The notes under the pieces are model-generated. The model did no database searches. It saw only the letters and a list, made by a program, of their open reading frames with translations, and was not told where the DNA came from. Shown here one piece after another: positions 1-8,255 of a DNA stretch of 64,000 bases. The position numbers and the translations under genes are program-made. Within the stretch, counting starts at the first letter, position 1. Each line of letters begins with the position of its first letter. The stretch comes from Collinsella aerofaciens. GTDB taxonomy: Bacteria; Actinomycetota; Coriobacteriia; Coriobacteriales; Coriobacteriaceae. The stretch covers positions 7,025-71,024 of the forward strand of contig JAPJOH010000009.1 in assembly GCA_030826265.1 (NCBI GenBank). Direction: 5' to 3'.

Positions 1-33
1 GCTCGCATCGCCGAAGAGGTCTTTGGGCAGTAA
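1..33 (+). CDS. C-terminal end of an unidentified gene
   Basis: An open frame runs in from the left edge and ends with residues ARIAEEVFGQ followed by TAA. Too little is visible to identify the product. ACT-domain proteins often precede UPF0210 genes, so a small ACT-domain protein is a reasonable guess, but this is inference from context only. It would be co-directional with the UPF0210 gene about 110 bases downstream. Confidence 0.4.
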   Translation, partial: ARIAEEVFGQ

Positions 34-141
34 CACAACGGAAACAACCGAGCACCAAAACGTGCCGCACGCGCCACTTGCCACGTGCGGCACGTTAGAA
101 TAGAAAAGACTATGCTCGTTTTGGCAGATAGGAGCGCAAGG

Positions 142-1506
142 ATGGCGATCACGCCCGCAGAAATCGCGGAAACCCGCGGCATGGTTGAGGAACAGAACCT
201 CGACATCAGGACCATCACCATGGGTGTTTCGCTCATGGGTTGCGGTGACGAGAACCTCGACCGCATGTGCACGAAGATCTACGACCACGTGACGCACACG
301 GCTGAGCATCTGGTCGAGACCGCCGAGAACCTCGAGCGCGAGTACGGCATCCCCATCGTCAACAAGCGCGTTTCCGTCACCCCGGTGGCGCAGATCGCCG
401 CATGCTGCAAGAATGAGGACCTCACCCCCATCGCGCATGCCCTCGACCGCGCGGCCGAGACGCTCGGCATCGATTACCTGGGCGGCTTCTCCGCACTCGT
501 CCAGAAGGGCATCGGCGGCGCCGACCGCCGCGTCATCCAGTCCATCCCCCAGGCGCTCGCCACCACGAGCCGCGTCTGCTCCAGCGTCAACGTCGCCAGC
601 CTGCGCGCCGGTATCAACATGGATGCCGTGCTCATGGCCGCGCAGACCATCATCGATGCCGCTAAACTCACGGCCGACCAGGATTCCGTTGGCGCCTCCA
701 AGTTTGTCTGCTTTGCCAACATGGTCGAGGACTCCCCGTTTATGGCGGGCGCCGTCCACGGCGGTGGCGAGGCCGACGCCGTCATCAACGTTGGCGTCTC
801 GGGCCCCGGCGTTATGGCTGCTGCCTTGGAGACGCTCCCCGACTCCGCCTCGATGATGGAGGTTGCCGAGAAAATCAAGCAGACCGCCTTTAAGATCACC
901 CGCGCCGGCGAGCTCATGAGCCGTGAGGCAGCCCGCCGTCTGGGTGTCGAGAAAGGCATTGTCGACCTGTCGCTGGCTCCCACGCCTGCCATCGGCGACT
1001 CCGTTGCCCGCATCCTCGAGATCATCGGCGTGGGCACCTGCGGTGGCCCCGGCACGACCTGCGCGCTCGCCATGCTCAACGATGCCGTCAAGAAGGGCGG
1101 CGTCATGGCCAGTTCCAGCGTGGGCGGTCTCTCTGGCGCCTTTATCCCCGTGTCCGAGGACGCCGGCATGATCGCCGCCGTCGAGGCCGGTGCGCTTTCG
1201 CTCGAGAAGCTCGAGGCCATGACCTGCGTGTGCTCCGTTGGCCTGGACATGATTGCCATCCCCGGCGACACCCCGGTTGAGACCATCGCCGGCATCATCG
1301 CCGACGAGATGGCCATCGGCGTCATCAACAACAAGACCACGGCCGTCCGCGTGATTCCCGCCATTGGCAAGGGCGTGGGCGACTGCGTCGAGTACGGCGG
1401 CCTGTTCGGCCGTGCGCCCATCATGCCGGTGAACCCCAACGCCGGCACCGTGCTTGCCCACCGCGGTGGACGCTTCCCGGCGCCGCTGAACTCGCTGAAG
1501 AACTAG
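142..1506 (+). CDS. UPF0210 / PFL family protein (DUF711)
   Basis: The protein is about 454 residues and matches the UPF0210 (DUF711) family: the N-terminal [20 protein letters not shown] stretch, glycine-rich segments such as [20 protein letters not shown], and a conserved C-terminus with [19 protein letters not shown]. Family members are distantly related to glycyl-radical enzyme folds, but no biochemical role is established. The start at 142 is chosen because AGGAG lies 7 bases upstream; in-frame starts at 85 and 112 lack such a site. The family is often paired with a small ACT-domain protein, and a gene end is visible just upstream. The gene is followed after 17 bases by a large structured palindrome. 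Confidence 0.9.
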   Translation: MAITPAEIAETRGMVEEQNLDIRTITMGVSLMGCGDENLDRMCTKIYDHVTHTAEHLVETAENLEREYGIPIVNKRVSVTPVAQIAACCKNEDLTPIAHALDRAAETLGIDYLGGFSALVQKGIGGADRRVIQSIPQALATTSRVCSSVNVASLRAGINMDAVLMAAQTIIDAAKLTADQDSVGASKFVCFANMVEDSPFMAGAVHGGGEADAVINVGVSGPGVMAAALETLPDSASMMEVAEKIKQTAFKITRAGELMSREAARRLGVEKGIVDLSLAPTPAIGDSVARILEIIGVGTCGGPGTTCALAMLNDAVKKGGVMASSSVGGLSGAFIPVSEDAGMIAAVEAGALSLEKLEAMTCVCSVGLDMIAIPGDTPVETIAGIIADEMAIGVINNKTTAVRVIPAIGKGVGDCVEYGGLFGRAPIMPVNPNAGTVLAHRGGRFPAPLNSLKN

Positions 1507-1523
1507 CTGAGGGGTTCGGGCGA

Positions 1524-1657
1524 GGAGTCCCGAGGAGGGCAAATATATAAGGTCGCCTGCTCGGACAGTCCTGACTCGCACGGAGAGCACATTAAGTGCT
1601 CTCCGGCTCGTGCGGAACTCGCGATCGACCTTATATATTTGCCCTCCCCGGGACTCC
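1524..1657 (+). other. structured 3'-end palindrome, copy 1 (cruciform-like element)
   Basis: Two 32-base arms (1524-1555 and 1626-1657) pair with a single mismatch and enclose an inner hairpin around CACATTAAGTG (1588-1598). Blocks ACAGTCCT (1565-1572), CACATTAAGTG and CGTGCGGAACTC (1609-1620) recur with identical spacing in the element at 21679-21819, where the stem sequences differ but still pair. Both copies lie just after a stop codon in the same orientation relative to the gene. No U-run follows, so it is not a textbook terminator. It could be an RNA 3' structure or a mobile palindromic repeat. Confidence 0.75.
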
Positions 1658-1823
1658 CGCACAACGGGACCTCAGTTGGGTTCTATCCCGTATGGCAGTC
1701 GCTTCGCTCCTGCCCGCCTTGGTTGTGAGGGCGGTTTGGCGTTGGAACGGTTCTTTTCTGATATATGCTGGTTGCGGCTCTTCTTTTGGGGGAGTCGCTT
1801 TTTTGTTGCTAGGAGGTTGGCCC

Positions 1824-2711
1824 GTGGTTGATGGGGATACTCGTTCTGAGCTGCTTTCTGCGGATTGGAATGGCGAATGGATGCGTCTGCAGGCCGCTCG
1901 GCATCGGGCTGATGATTCTTTTGAATGGGATAAGCGGGCTCGGCATTTTCGGCCGTTGGAGACTGCCCCTTATGCTCGGGATTTTATAAAGCTGTTGGCG
2001 CTTGAGCCCGGCGAGTCGGTGCTTGATATGGGGTGTGGGGCTGGGTCGATTGCTATTCCGCTTGCTCAGGCTGGACATTCCGTGATTGCTGCCGACTTCT
2101 CTCCTGCCATGTTGGGCACGCTTGATGCCGGCATTGAGTATTACGGGCTCGAAGATCTTATTACGCCGCTTGAGCTTGCTTGGGATGATGATTGGGATTT
2201 GGTTGGACCGGTCGCGAAAGCGGTGGATGTTGCCTTTGCCAGTCGCTCTGTCACCACGACCAACCTAAAAGGCGCGCTTGCCAAGCTCGACCGCACGGCT
2301 CGCCGGCGTTGTGCTGTCACGATGGTCGCCAACTCCAGCCCGCGCTACGACCTGCACGTGATGAACGCCATCGGCGCCTCGGTTACCTGCAGTAATGGCT
2401 TTGTGTACGCCTTCAACATCCTCATTCAGATGGGTGCGTTGCCGCAGGTTACGTACTTTGAATCGCCTCGTCGCGATACCTTCGATAGCCTTGAGGCAGG
2501 TGTGGCAGACTTCTCCCGTATGCTTGAGCATGGCAACGAGGATAAGGTCGACCGTCTGCGCGACTACATCGCCCAGCACATGATCGAGAATCCCCATGCC
2601 GGTGAGCCGGGCTCCAAGGGCGTGCCGCAGGGGCGCTATATGCTCGATCATGTCCGCAAGGTTCGTTGGGCGTTTATTGCATGGGAGCCGGTCTCTGCGC
2701 CCAGCTCATAG
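1824..2711 (+). CDS. class I SAM-dependent methyltransferase
   Basis: The product is about 295 residues with a Rossmann-type methyltransferase core: motif I is VLDMGCGAGSIAIPLAQAG (residues ~75-95), followed by the acidic VIAADFSPAML that would bind the SAM ribose. The substrate cannot be read from the sequence. The GTG start at 1824 has AGGAGG exactly 7 bases upstream; the open frame extends further 5' but only into the palindromic element. Codon use changes within the gene: the first half favours T-ending codons, the second half the C/G-ending codons typical of the neighbours, which may indicate mosaic ancestry. Confidence 0.8.
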   Translation: MVDGDTRSELLSADWNGEWMRLQAARHRADDSFEWDKRARHFRPLETAPYARDFIKLLALEPGESVLDMGCGAGSIAIPLAQAGHSVIAADFSPAMLGTLDAGIEYYGLEDLITPLELAWDDDWDLVGPVAKAVDVAFASRSVTTTNLKGALAKLDRTARRRCAVTMVANSSPRYDLHVMNAIGASVTCSNGFVYAFNILIQMGALPQVTYFESPRRDTFDSLEAGVADFSRMLEHGNEDKVDRLRDYIAQHMIENPHAGEPGSKGVPQGRYMLDHVRKVRWAFIAWEPVSAPSS

Positions 2712-2869
2712 CCTGTTCGCAGCCCGCACCGCCCACTCACTCGGCATCCGCATTCTTTTTGAACTGGGCAAACGCGCTCCACACCACGCCGTTCCTGCGC
2801 TATCGTGGGACAGCTCACGTAGATTAAGGCCCCGTCGCGGGGCGCCCCATACATAGAAAGCGAGAACCC

Positions 2870-3169
2870 ATGGCACTGACAGGAGCACAGGTCAAGCAGC
2901 TTCGCAGCATGGCCCATCACCTCAACCCCGCCATCATCATCGGCAAGTCCGACGTCAACGAGGGCACCGTCGAGCAGACGGTCGCCTACCTGGAGAAGCA
3001 CGAGCTCGTTAAGTGCTCCGTGCTCGATGGCTCCAGCCTTTCCGCCCGCGAGGCCGCCGAGGAGCTCGCCGAGCGTTGCCACGCCGAGGTCGTCCAGGTC
3101 ATCGGCCGCAAGTTCTCACTGTATCGCGAGTCCTCGCGCAAGGACATCGAGAAGATCAAGCTCGTCTAA
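2870..3169 (+). CDS. yhbY: YhbY family RNA-binding protein (CRM domain)
   Basis: At 99 residues this is a single CRS1/YhbY (CRM) domain, the size of stand-alone bacterial YhbY. The N-terminal LTGAQVKQLRSMAHHLNPAI, the IIGKSDVNEGTVEQ segment and the VIGRKFSLYRES C-terminus match the family. YhbY associates with the pre-50S ribosomal subunit in known bacteria and is taken to help ribosome assembly. A purine-rich AAAGCGAGAA lies before the ATG. An intrinsic terminator follows 37 bases after the stop, so it is probably transcribed alone. Confidence 0.92.
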   Translation: MALTGAQVKQLRSMAHHLNPAIIIGKSDVNEGTVEQTVAYLEKHELVKCSVLDGSSLSAREAAEELAERCHAEVVQVIGRKFSLYRESSRKDIEKIKLV

Positions 3170-3206
3170 GAGCCAATGATCCGGCGATCCAACACATAGC
3201 AAGCTT

Positions 3207-3240
3207 ACGGGTGCCCAAGTACTTCGGGCGCCCGTTTTTT
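3207..3240 (+). terminator. rho-independent terminator after yhbY
   Basis: A 10-bp stem (ACGGGTGCCC with GGGCGCCCGT, one G-U pair) is followed by six T residues on the plus strand. It ends at the stop codon of the convergent regulator gene; there is no T-run on the minus side, so it serves yhbY. Confidence 0.85.
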
Positions 3241-6238
3241 ATCGCTCGACCAGCACGCGATTGAGCCGCCCCTCCACCAAGCGCTCGTATAGACGCCGCG
3301 TCTCGGGCTCGGGCACGCCATTGACCTGCTCCCTCAGGTGGTGCATATGCCCGCTGTACAGCTCGACGATATCGCGCCGCCGCCCCGCCGCACTGTAGAC
3401 GCGCATGGCGCAGCGCACCATATCCTCACGCGCCGTTTCCTGTCGAAGCCCCGACTCCGCCAGCCAAATCGCCGACTGCAGATCGTTTTCTTCTAGAGCG
3501 GCATTTGCTCCCTTAATCATGCAATCGATGTACTTTGACTGCATAATGCGCCGCATGCGCAAAAAGTAGGTGGGATTACAGCCATTGGGAACATACAGCG
3601 GTCCGGCATAAAGCTGCTCAATCTTAAGGCACAGCTCAACTAAATGGGGCCCGCGTGCACCCGTGCGATTTCCCAAAACCTCGCGGCTTATCTGGTCAAA
3701 CAGCCGTACATCGGTCTTGACGTAGTCGCCGTTGAGCCCAATGCATTCATTTTGGATGAGCACGCACGACTTGCCATCCGGCGTCGGTCCCAAAGCCGAC
3801 CGCAAGCGCGATATCGTCGAGTACAGGTTGTTGCGGGCGCTATTGAACTCGGCATGGGGCCACAGCTCCATGGCCAGCGTCTCACGATCGACGAGCGCAT
3901 CCATGCCCAGCGCAAGCCGCTCGGCAAGCGTCGCCGCCTTCTTGCGGCGCCACATTTTGTCCGTGATGGGAAACCCGTCGCGCTCGGCGCGAAACGCACC
4001 AAACATGCGAATCTCGATATGGTCGATGGTATCAACGGCTTCAACCTCGCCGGCCTGGAATAGGCGCTCGCCCTCCCCTTCCAAATCGTCGCGCAGCGAG
4101 TACCGCGACAGCTCGCGCACGGGAAGCTTCTTGCGTATCCTGGCCGCCGGCTCGCCCAGACAATGCATGGCAAGGCGCGCAAAGAGCCGATACGATGGCT
4201 CTAGAATCCCCGCACGATTCATGGACATCCAGGCCGCAAGATCGCTATCTCGCCCCGCACAGGCCAAATGCAGCGCCACCATCCAGGCTTCTGCTCCACC
4301 AACCTGCGTCTGGCTTATATCGAGTAGCTCCGCTTCCTCGCGCACCGAAACCATCGATGTATTTCGCAGATACGCTGCGCGCTCCAGCAGCAATGCGTTA
4401 TCGCGCATGTACGCAATCGACTCCTCGGCAAGTTTGAGCACTTGGACCGCACGGAACTTTGCATTAACCGGCCGTCCCTCTGCCAGCGACTGCCAGCCTT
4501 CTAACAACAGGCCAAACAGCTGAATCTGGTTGTCGCGCATGCGCACGGCAAAACGATCGAGCTCGTTGAACGCCGCATCGTCGGTTACCGGCAAGCCGGA
4601 AAGGAGCCGCCGTGCCGCCAACACCATGCGCACCCAGATAGCCATCGCCTTAAGCCCACGTACGTCGAGCGCCTCCCGCACCACCGTCATCTCGTCGTCG
4701 CGCTCGTCGGTTCCCGCAAACGACCCGTCAAAGAGCTCCACCAGCATACTATCGGCCCGTATAACAATCCCCGCGATGTCGAGCTCGCAGTCGTAGGCCT
4801 TGCTCGTTTTGAGCTGCTGTAGAACGCCGCCGTCATTTCCCCGCTCGGTCAGACAGCGTTTGACCTCGATATGCGCAGACAACATATCGAGTGCGGTATG
4901 GGACGTCTCTATTTCTGGCACGGCCAGGTTCGTAGGAAGCCCAAGCCCGTTGTCCCCATAGCAAACAGCCGTCAGTGTCTGGGCCACCCTCCATGAAACA
5001 GGGTCTATTTCGCAGGCCGCCCGTTCGCCCCCGCGCTCGATAACCGATGCCATATAGCGAGCGAGCTTTGTATTGGACACGCTGACCGCTGCCAGATATA
5101 CGCCAAGCGCCTCGGCAGGCGTTGGCTCTGGAGCCGGATCGTCGGCATCGATCGTGCCCAGCGCTGCTCGGCAGATATCGGCCCCGTGCCCCGTCAGAGC
5201 CAGATCGACCCCATACTGCCCAGCGAGTTCAAGGACCGCTTCACGGTCCAAAAAGGCGTCCGCCAGGCCCATCGCCGCATCGCATCGGCCCGCCTTAAGC
5301 AAAATCCGGGCCGCCCTCGGAACAAGTTCGGGGCGAACCTCGGCCACCAACTTACGCAAACGCAAGCGTCCGTTATCCTCCGTGCCCAGACACGTAAAAC
5401 TCCGCTCGGCGGGATCCAAGCCAAAGATCGGGTAGTCGCGTACAAAGTAGGACTGGTCGACCATCGACAGCCTCACCCCGCAAGCCTCGAGTTCTGCGAT
5501 ATTGCCCTCGCCCATCAAAACCATGAGACATGCCACGCAAAACAGCGCATTATTGTCGAGCGAAGCCAGATCGGCAAGTGCCGCGCCATATACGTTGACA
5601 ATCTCGTTTTCGAGCAGGCCGGCTACGTCGCCTTGGCCATACAGACCTGTCTGCAATGCCGAAACGAGCTCGGGCACGCCCTGCGTGAGCTGATAAAAGT
5701 CGAGCGATGTGCTGATCGAAAACGCCGATGCCCACGCCGAATACTCATAGGCATGCACCTTGAGCATCTGCGCATTGATCTTAACCGAATCGCCCAGCCC
5801 ATGAATCAGCTGACGATTTGAAGGACGGCAGGAGATAAAGACCCCTACCCCCATAGCGCGCAGACCGCGAATCCTGTCGATGAGGTCTTCGGTATCGTGC
5901 TGATCGAGGTTTGGCACATTATCAATCGCGATAAGGGAGTGCGGTTTGTCTTTGAGTTCTTCGGTAACCACCTCGAGCTGCATAAACACCTCGCGCCCAA
6001 TGGCACGATCGGCCTCGATAATCCGCACGGGGCCTCGCGTCGGGTCGCATTTAACCTCATGGGTGTACTGCAGCAGCACCGAGGTCTTCCCAAACCCGTC
6101 GGGCGCATAAAGCACCACGATGCCGGCCTTTCGGCCCTTGGCGATAAGCTCATTCATCAAGCGTTCGCGTCGCACCATATAGCCTCCGCCCAGCGGCATC
6201 AGCTCGAGGTCGTCTATACCGCTCAAATCGTTTACCAT
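3239..6238 (-). CDS. large STAND ATPase transcriptional regulator with BTAD domain
   Basis: This 999-residue protein combines an N-terminal P-loop NTPase (APDGFGKTS at ~45-53, with LIAIDNVPN as the Walker B-like strand), a long helical middle section, and a C-terminal winged helix plus bacterial transcriptional activator domain (~750-999; IRMFGAFRAERDGFPI, then ELWPHAEFNSARNNLYSTIS). The arrangement resembles MalT/SARP-type STAND regulators, which switch by ATP and ligand binding. Here the DNA-binding unit is the C-terminal OmpR/SARP-like part. The ligand and targets are unknown. It is not in an operon with its neighbours; upstream lie about 450 bases without a gene. Confidence 0.85.
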   Translation of the reverse strand: MVNDLSGIDDLELMPLGGGYMVRRERLMNELIAKGRKAGIVVLYAPDGFGKTSVLLQYTHEVKCDPTRGPVRIIEADRAIGREVFMQLEVVTEELKDKPHSLIAIDNVPNLDQHDTEDLIDRIRGLRAMGVGVFISCRPSNRQLIHGLGDSVKINAQMLKVHAYEYSAWASAFSISTSLDFYQLTQGVPELVSALQTGLYGQGDVAGLLENEIVNVYGAALADLASLDNNALFCVACLMVLMGEGNIAELEACGVRLSMVDQSYFVRDYPIFGLDPAERSFTCLGTEDNGRLRLRKLVAEVRPELVPRAARILLKAGRCDAAMGLADAFLDREAVLELAGQYGVDLALTGHGADICRAALGTIDADDPAPEPTPAEALGVYLAAVSVSNTKLARYMASVIERGGERAACEIDPVSWRVAQTLTAVCYGDNGLGLPTNLAVPEIETSHTALDMLSAHIEVKRCLTERGNDGGVLQQLKTSKAYDCELDIAGIVIRADSMLVELFDGSFAGTDERDDEMTVVREALDVRGLKAMAIWVRMVLAARRLLSGLPVTDDAAFNELDRFAVRMRDNQIQLFGLLLEGWQSLAEGRPVNAKFRAVQVLKLAEESIAYMRDNALLLERAAYLRNTSMVSVREEAELLDISQTQVGGAEAWMVALHLACAGRDSDLAAWMSMNRAGILEPSYRLFARLAMHCLGEPAARIRKKLPVRELSRYSLRDDLEGEGERLFQAGEVEAVDTIDHIEIRMFGAFRAERDGFPITDKMWRRKKAATLAERLALGMDALVDRETLAMELWPHAEFNSARNNLYSTISRLRSALGPTPDGKSCVLIQNECIGLNGDYVKTDVRLFDQISREVLGNRTGARGPHLVELCLKIEQLYAGPLYVPNGCNPTYFLRMRRIMQSKYIDCMIKGANAALEENDLQSAIWLAESGLRQETAREDMVRCAMRVYSAAGRRRDIVELYSGHMHHLREQVNGVPEPETRRLYERLVEGRLNRVLVER

Positions 6239-6625
6239 GCCCGCTCCTCAACTCGACCGTATGGACACTGTAGCCGCAAGACCATACAAGCCGCGCTATG
6301 AATAGAGCGACCTTGTGTTTTAGGTTGTCTTTTGGTACGCAAGCGGCAAGTTTTTGTACAGCGAGGGCCGATTGTTATTAATCCCCCGACTAATCGGTCT
6401 TTAAGCAGGTAAATGAGCTTGTTAGCTTGTCCCATCTAAGCGGCAGTGTAACGCAGATGAACAAGGTTCAGCCATGTCATTCAACTCGCCTAGCACCCGC
6501 TACCGTCTACGACCTTCTAGTGGCATTTTTGCATAGAATCTGGTATGGAATGAATCAAGCTGTTGGGCATCCGGCATTCGTCAAGCTTGCGGCAAGATTT
6601 TGGTCAAGTGGGCGAAAAGGGATAG
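6239..6625. other. intergenic region without a recognisable gene
   Basis: This stretch lies between the 5' end of the STAND regulator and the nagB terminator. It is more AT-rich than its surroundings around 6300-6440 and presumably holds the regulator promoter. I see no convincing coding frame, RNA gene or repeat. Confidence 0.5.
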
Positions 6626-6656
6626 CAAAAAGGCCCCCGCAAAGCGGAGGCCTTAG
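6626..6656 (-). terminator. rho-independent terminator after nagB
   Basis: On the minus strand, AAGGCCTCCGC pairs with GCGGGGGCCTT and is followed by TTTTTGC. It lies 30 bases after the nagB stop codon and ends the amino-sugar transcription unit. Confidence 0.85.
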
Positions 6657-6686
6657 GCAAGGCTATGTCGAGCTGCAGGATTCGCG

Positions 6687-7415
6687 CTACTCGCAGAGCG
6701 AAAGGGCGGCCTCGTCGGCAACGACAACGCAGTTGGTGTGCAGCTGCAGGATCGAAGCCGGGCACTCGGGCGTAACCGGACCATAGCACATGTCATGCAC
6801 GGCCTGAGCCTTGGCCTCGCCGTTGGCGACGACCAGGATCATGCGGGCATACATGATGGTCTGGGTACCCATGGTGTAGGCCTGACGGGGAACATCGTCG
6901 ATGCTGTCGAACAGGCGGCTGTTGGCCTGAATGGTGCTCTCGGTGAGGTCGACGCAGTGCGTGCCCTTGGAGAAGTGGTCATCGGGCTCGTTGAAGCCAA
7001 TGTGGCCGTTGTTGCCAATGCCGAGCAGCTGCAGATCCGGATAACCGGCGTCGGCGACGATCTTGTCGTACTCAGAGCAGGCAGCGGCGGCGTCGGGGTT
7101 GGAACCGTCGGGCACATGCGTGTTGTTAAGGTCGATGTTGATGTGATCGAAGAAGTTCTCACGCATGAAGTAGTGATAGCTCTGGGGATCGTCGTGCGAA
7201 AGGCCGCGATACTCGTCCAGGTTGTAGGTGCTGACCTCGGCAAAGTCGACGTCGCCCTTCTTGTACCAAGCAGCGAGCTGCTTGTAGGCACCGATCGGGG
7301 TGGAGCCGGTGGCAAGGCCCAGCACACAGTCGGGCTTGAGGATAACCTGGGCCGAGATAATATTGGCGGCCTTGCGGCTCATATCCTCGTAGTCTTTAGC
7401 TTTAATGATCTTCAT
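6687..7415 (-). CDS. nagB: glucosamine-6-phosphate deaminase
   Basis: The 242-residue product has the normal NagB length and converts glucosamine-6-phosphate to fructose-6-phosphate and ammonia. Visible family features are LGLATGSTPIGAYKQL (phosphate loop, ~32-47), the catalytic segment YNLDEYRGL and GIGNNGHIGFNEP with the active-site histidine. The start at 7415 is preceded by GAAAGGACG; the longer open frame upstream has no ribosome site and unrelated sequence. It lies downstream of a PTS IIA gene and glmM on the same strand, so amino-sugar breakdown and synthesis are adjacent. No allosteric or riboswitch site was recognised. Confidence 0.95.
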   Translation of the reverse strand: MKIIKAKDYEDMSRKAANIISAQVILKPDCVLGLATGSTPIGAYKQLAAWYKKGDVDFAEVSTYNLDEYRGLSHDDPQSYHYFMRENFFDHINIDLNNTHVPDGSNPDAAAACSEYDKIVADAGYPDLQLLGIGNNGHIGFNEPDDHFSKGTHCVDLTESTIQANSRLFDSIDDVPRQAYTMGTQTIMYARMILVVANGEAKAQAVHDMCYGPVTPECPASILQLHTNCVVVADEAALSLCE

Positions 7416-7612
7416 TACGCGTCCTTTCTCGTACAAGAGAGGCAAGGCTCCCTTACAAGCACTTGCCCGCGGCCCGCGTCGGCCGCAACCAACGTGTGCG
7501 GCCACCAGGGCGAGGTCGCGTAATGTATGTGTCTCGTGTCTAACCGCGTCGAGGCCCCTGCCCGTCCACGGTGACCCAAAGCCTTTTAGCTTCGGACAAA
7601 TCCCATCTTGCC

Positions 7613-7646
7613 ACGGAGGGCGTCCTCTTTCAAGAGCGCCCTCCGT
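7613..7646. other. hairpin between PTS IIA gene and nagB
   Basis: ACGGAGGGCG and CGCCCTCCGT are perfect 10-base arms, with a further inner CTCTT/AAGAG pairing. It lies 3' of the IIA gene and about 200 bases before nagB. No T-run follows on either strand, so it may be a processing or partial termination structure separating the two genes. Confidence 0.6.
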
Positions 7647-7686
7647 AAACGTGTTTGAATTGTAGGCTAATGGCCACGTGCACTTG

Positions 7687-8184
7687 CTAGCGCTCGCGAG
7701 CAACGATGAGCTGGTCCATCTCTTCGACATGCACGCCAACGGAACCCTTGATGCTCGAAAACTCAACGGAGTTGCACACCAAGATGGGAACCGTCACATC
7801 GTAGCCCTCGGCAGCAATTGCCTCGCGATCGAACTCAATGAGTACATCGCCCTTATGGACGATGTCACCCACTTGCGCATGTACGGTAAAGTGCTTGCCC
7901 TCGAGCTGAACAGTGTCCAAACCAACGTGGATGAGCACGTCCAAGCCATCGACCGTGTTAAGCGCAACGGCGTGTCCCGTGGGAAAAATGGCCTCGACCT
8001 TGGCATCAGCCGGTGCAATCACACGCGTTCCGGTGGGCTGAATCGCCACGCCCTGGCCCAAAAGGCCGGTGGCAAACGTCTGATCGTTTACCTCGGAGAG
8101 CGGAATGACGTCGCCCGAGATGGGAGCATCCAGCGTAAGGACTCGACCACGCATACCAAAAGACCTTAGGACTTTAGTGAACAT
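7687..8184 (-). CDS. PTS sugar transporter subunit IIA (glucose/EIIA-Glc type)
   Basis: This 165-residue stand-alone protein is a full EIIA-Glc fold. The phosphorylated histidine is in DVLIHVGLDTVQL (His86), the second active-site histidine in FPTGHAVAL (His71), and ISGDVIPLSEVNDQTFA and IEFD match the family. It accepts phosphate from HPr and passes it to a IIB domain encoded elsewhere; a regulatory role like Crr is possible. The start has GAGGGGGAG just upstream. It sits between glmM and nagB, so glucose, glucosamine or N-acetylglucosamine uptake is the likely pathway; the exact sugar cannot be read. Confidence 0.9.
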   Translation of the reverse strand: MFTKVLRSFGMRGRVLTLDAPISGDVIPLSEVNDQTFATGLLGQGVAIQPTGTRVIAPADAKVEAIFPTGHAVALNTVDGLDVLIHVGLDTVQLEGKHFTVHAQVGDIVHKGDVLIEFDREAIAAEGYDVTVPILVCNSVEFSSIKGSVGVHVEEMDQLIVARER

Positions 8185-8255
8185 GCTCCCCCTCGGACAT
8201 ACCGATTAACCAAAATAACCTTAACAGTTTACCACTTGGCACCCGTTTTTGACCA

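Noticed and set aside
474..1448. Long minus-strand open frame opposite the UPF0210 gene
   Set aside because: It is a mirror of a high-GC coding region, with no ribosome site or family likeness. Similar antisense frames opposite glmM, gatB, gatA, ligA, htrA and the STAND regulator were dismissed for the same reason.
1596..1823. N-terminal extension of the methyltransferase
   Set aside because: It would translate through the structured palindrome and lacks a ribosome site, while the GTG at 1824 has AGGAGG at ideal distance.
6427..6786. 119-codon open frame upstream of the nagB terminator
   Set aside because: It overlaps the nagB terminator and 3' end on the other strand and shows no coding character or ribosome site.
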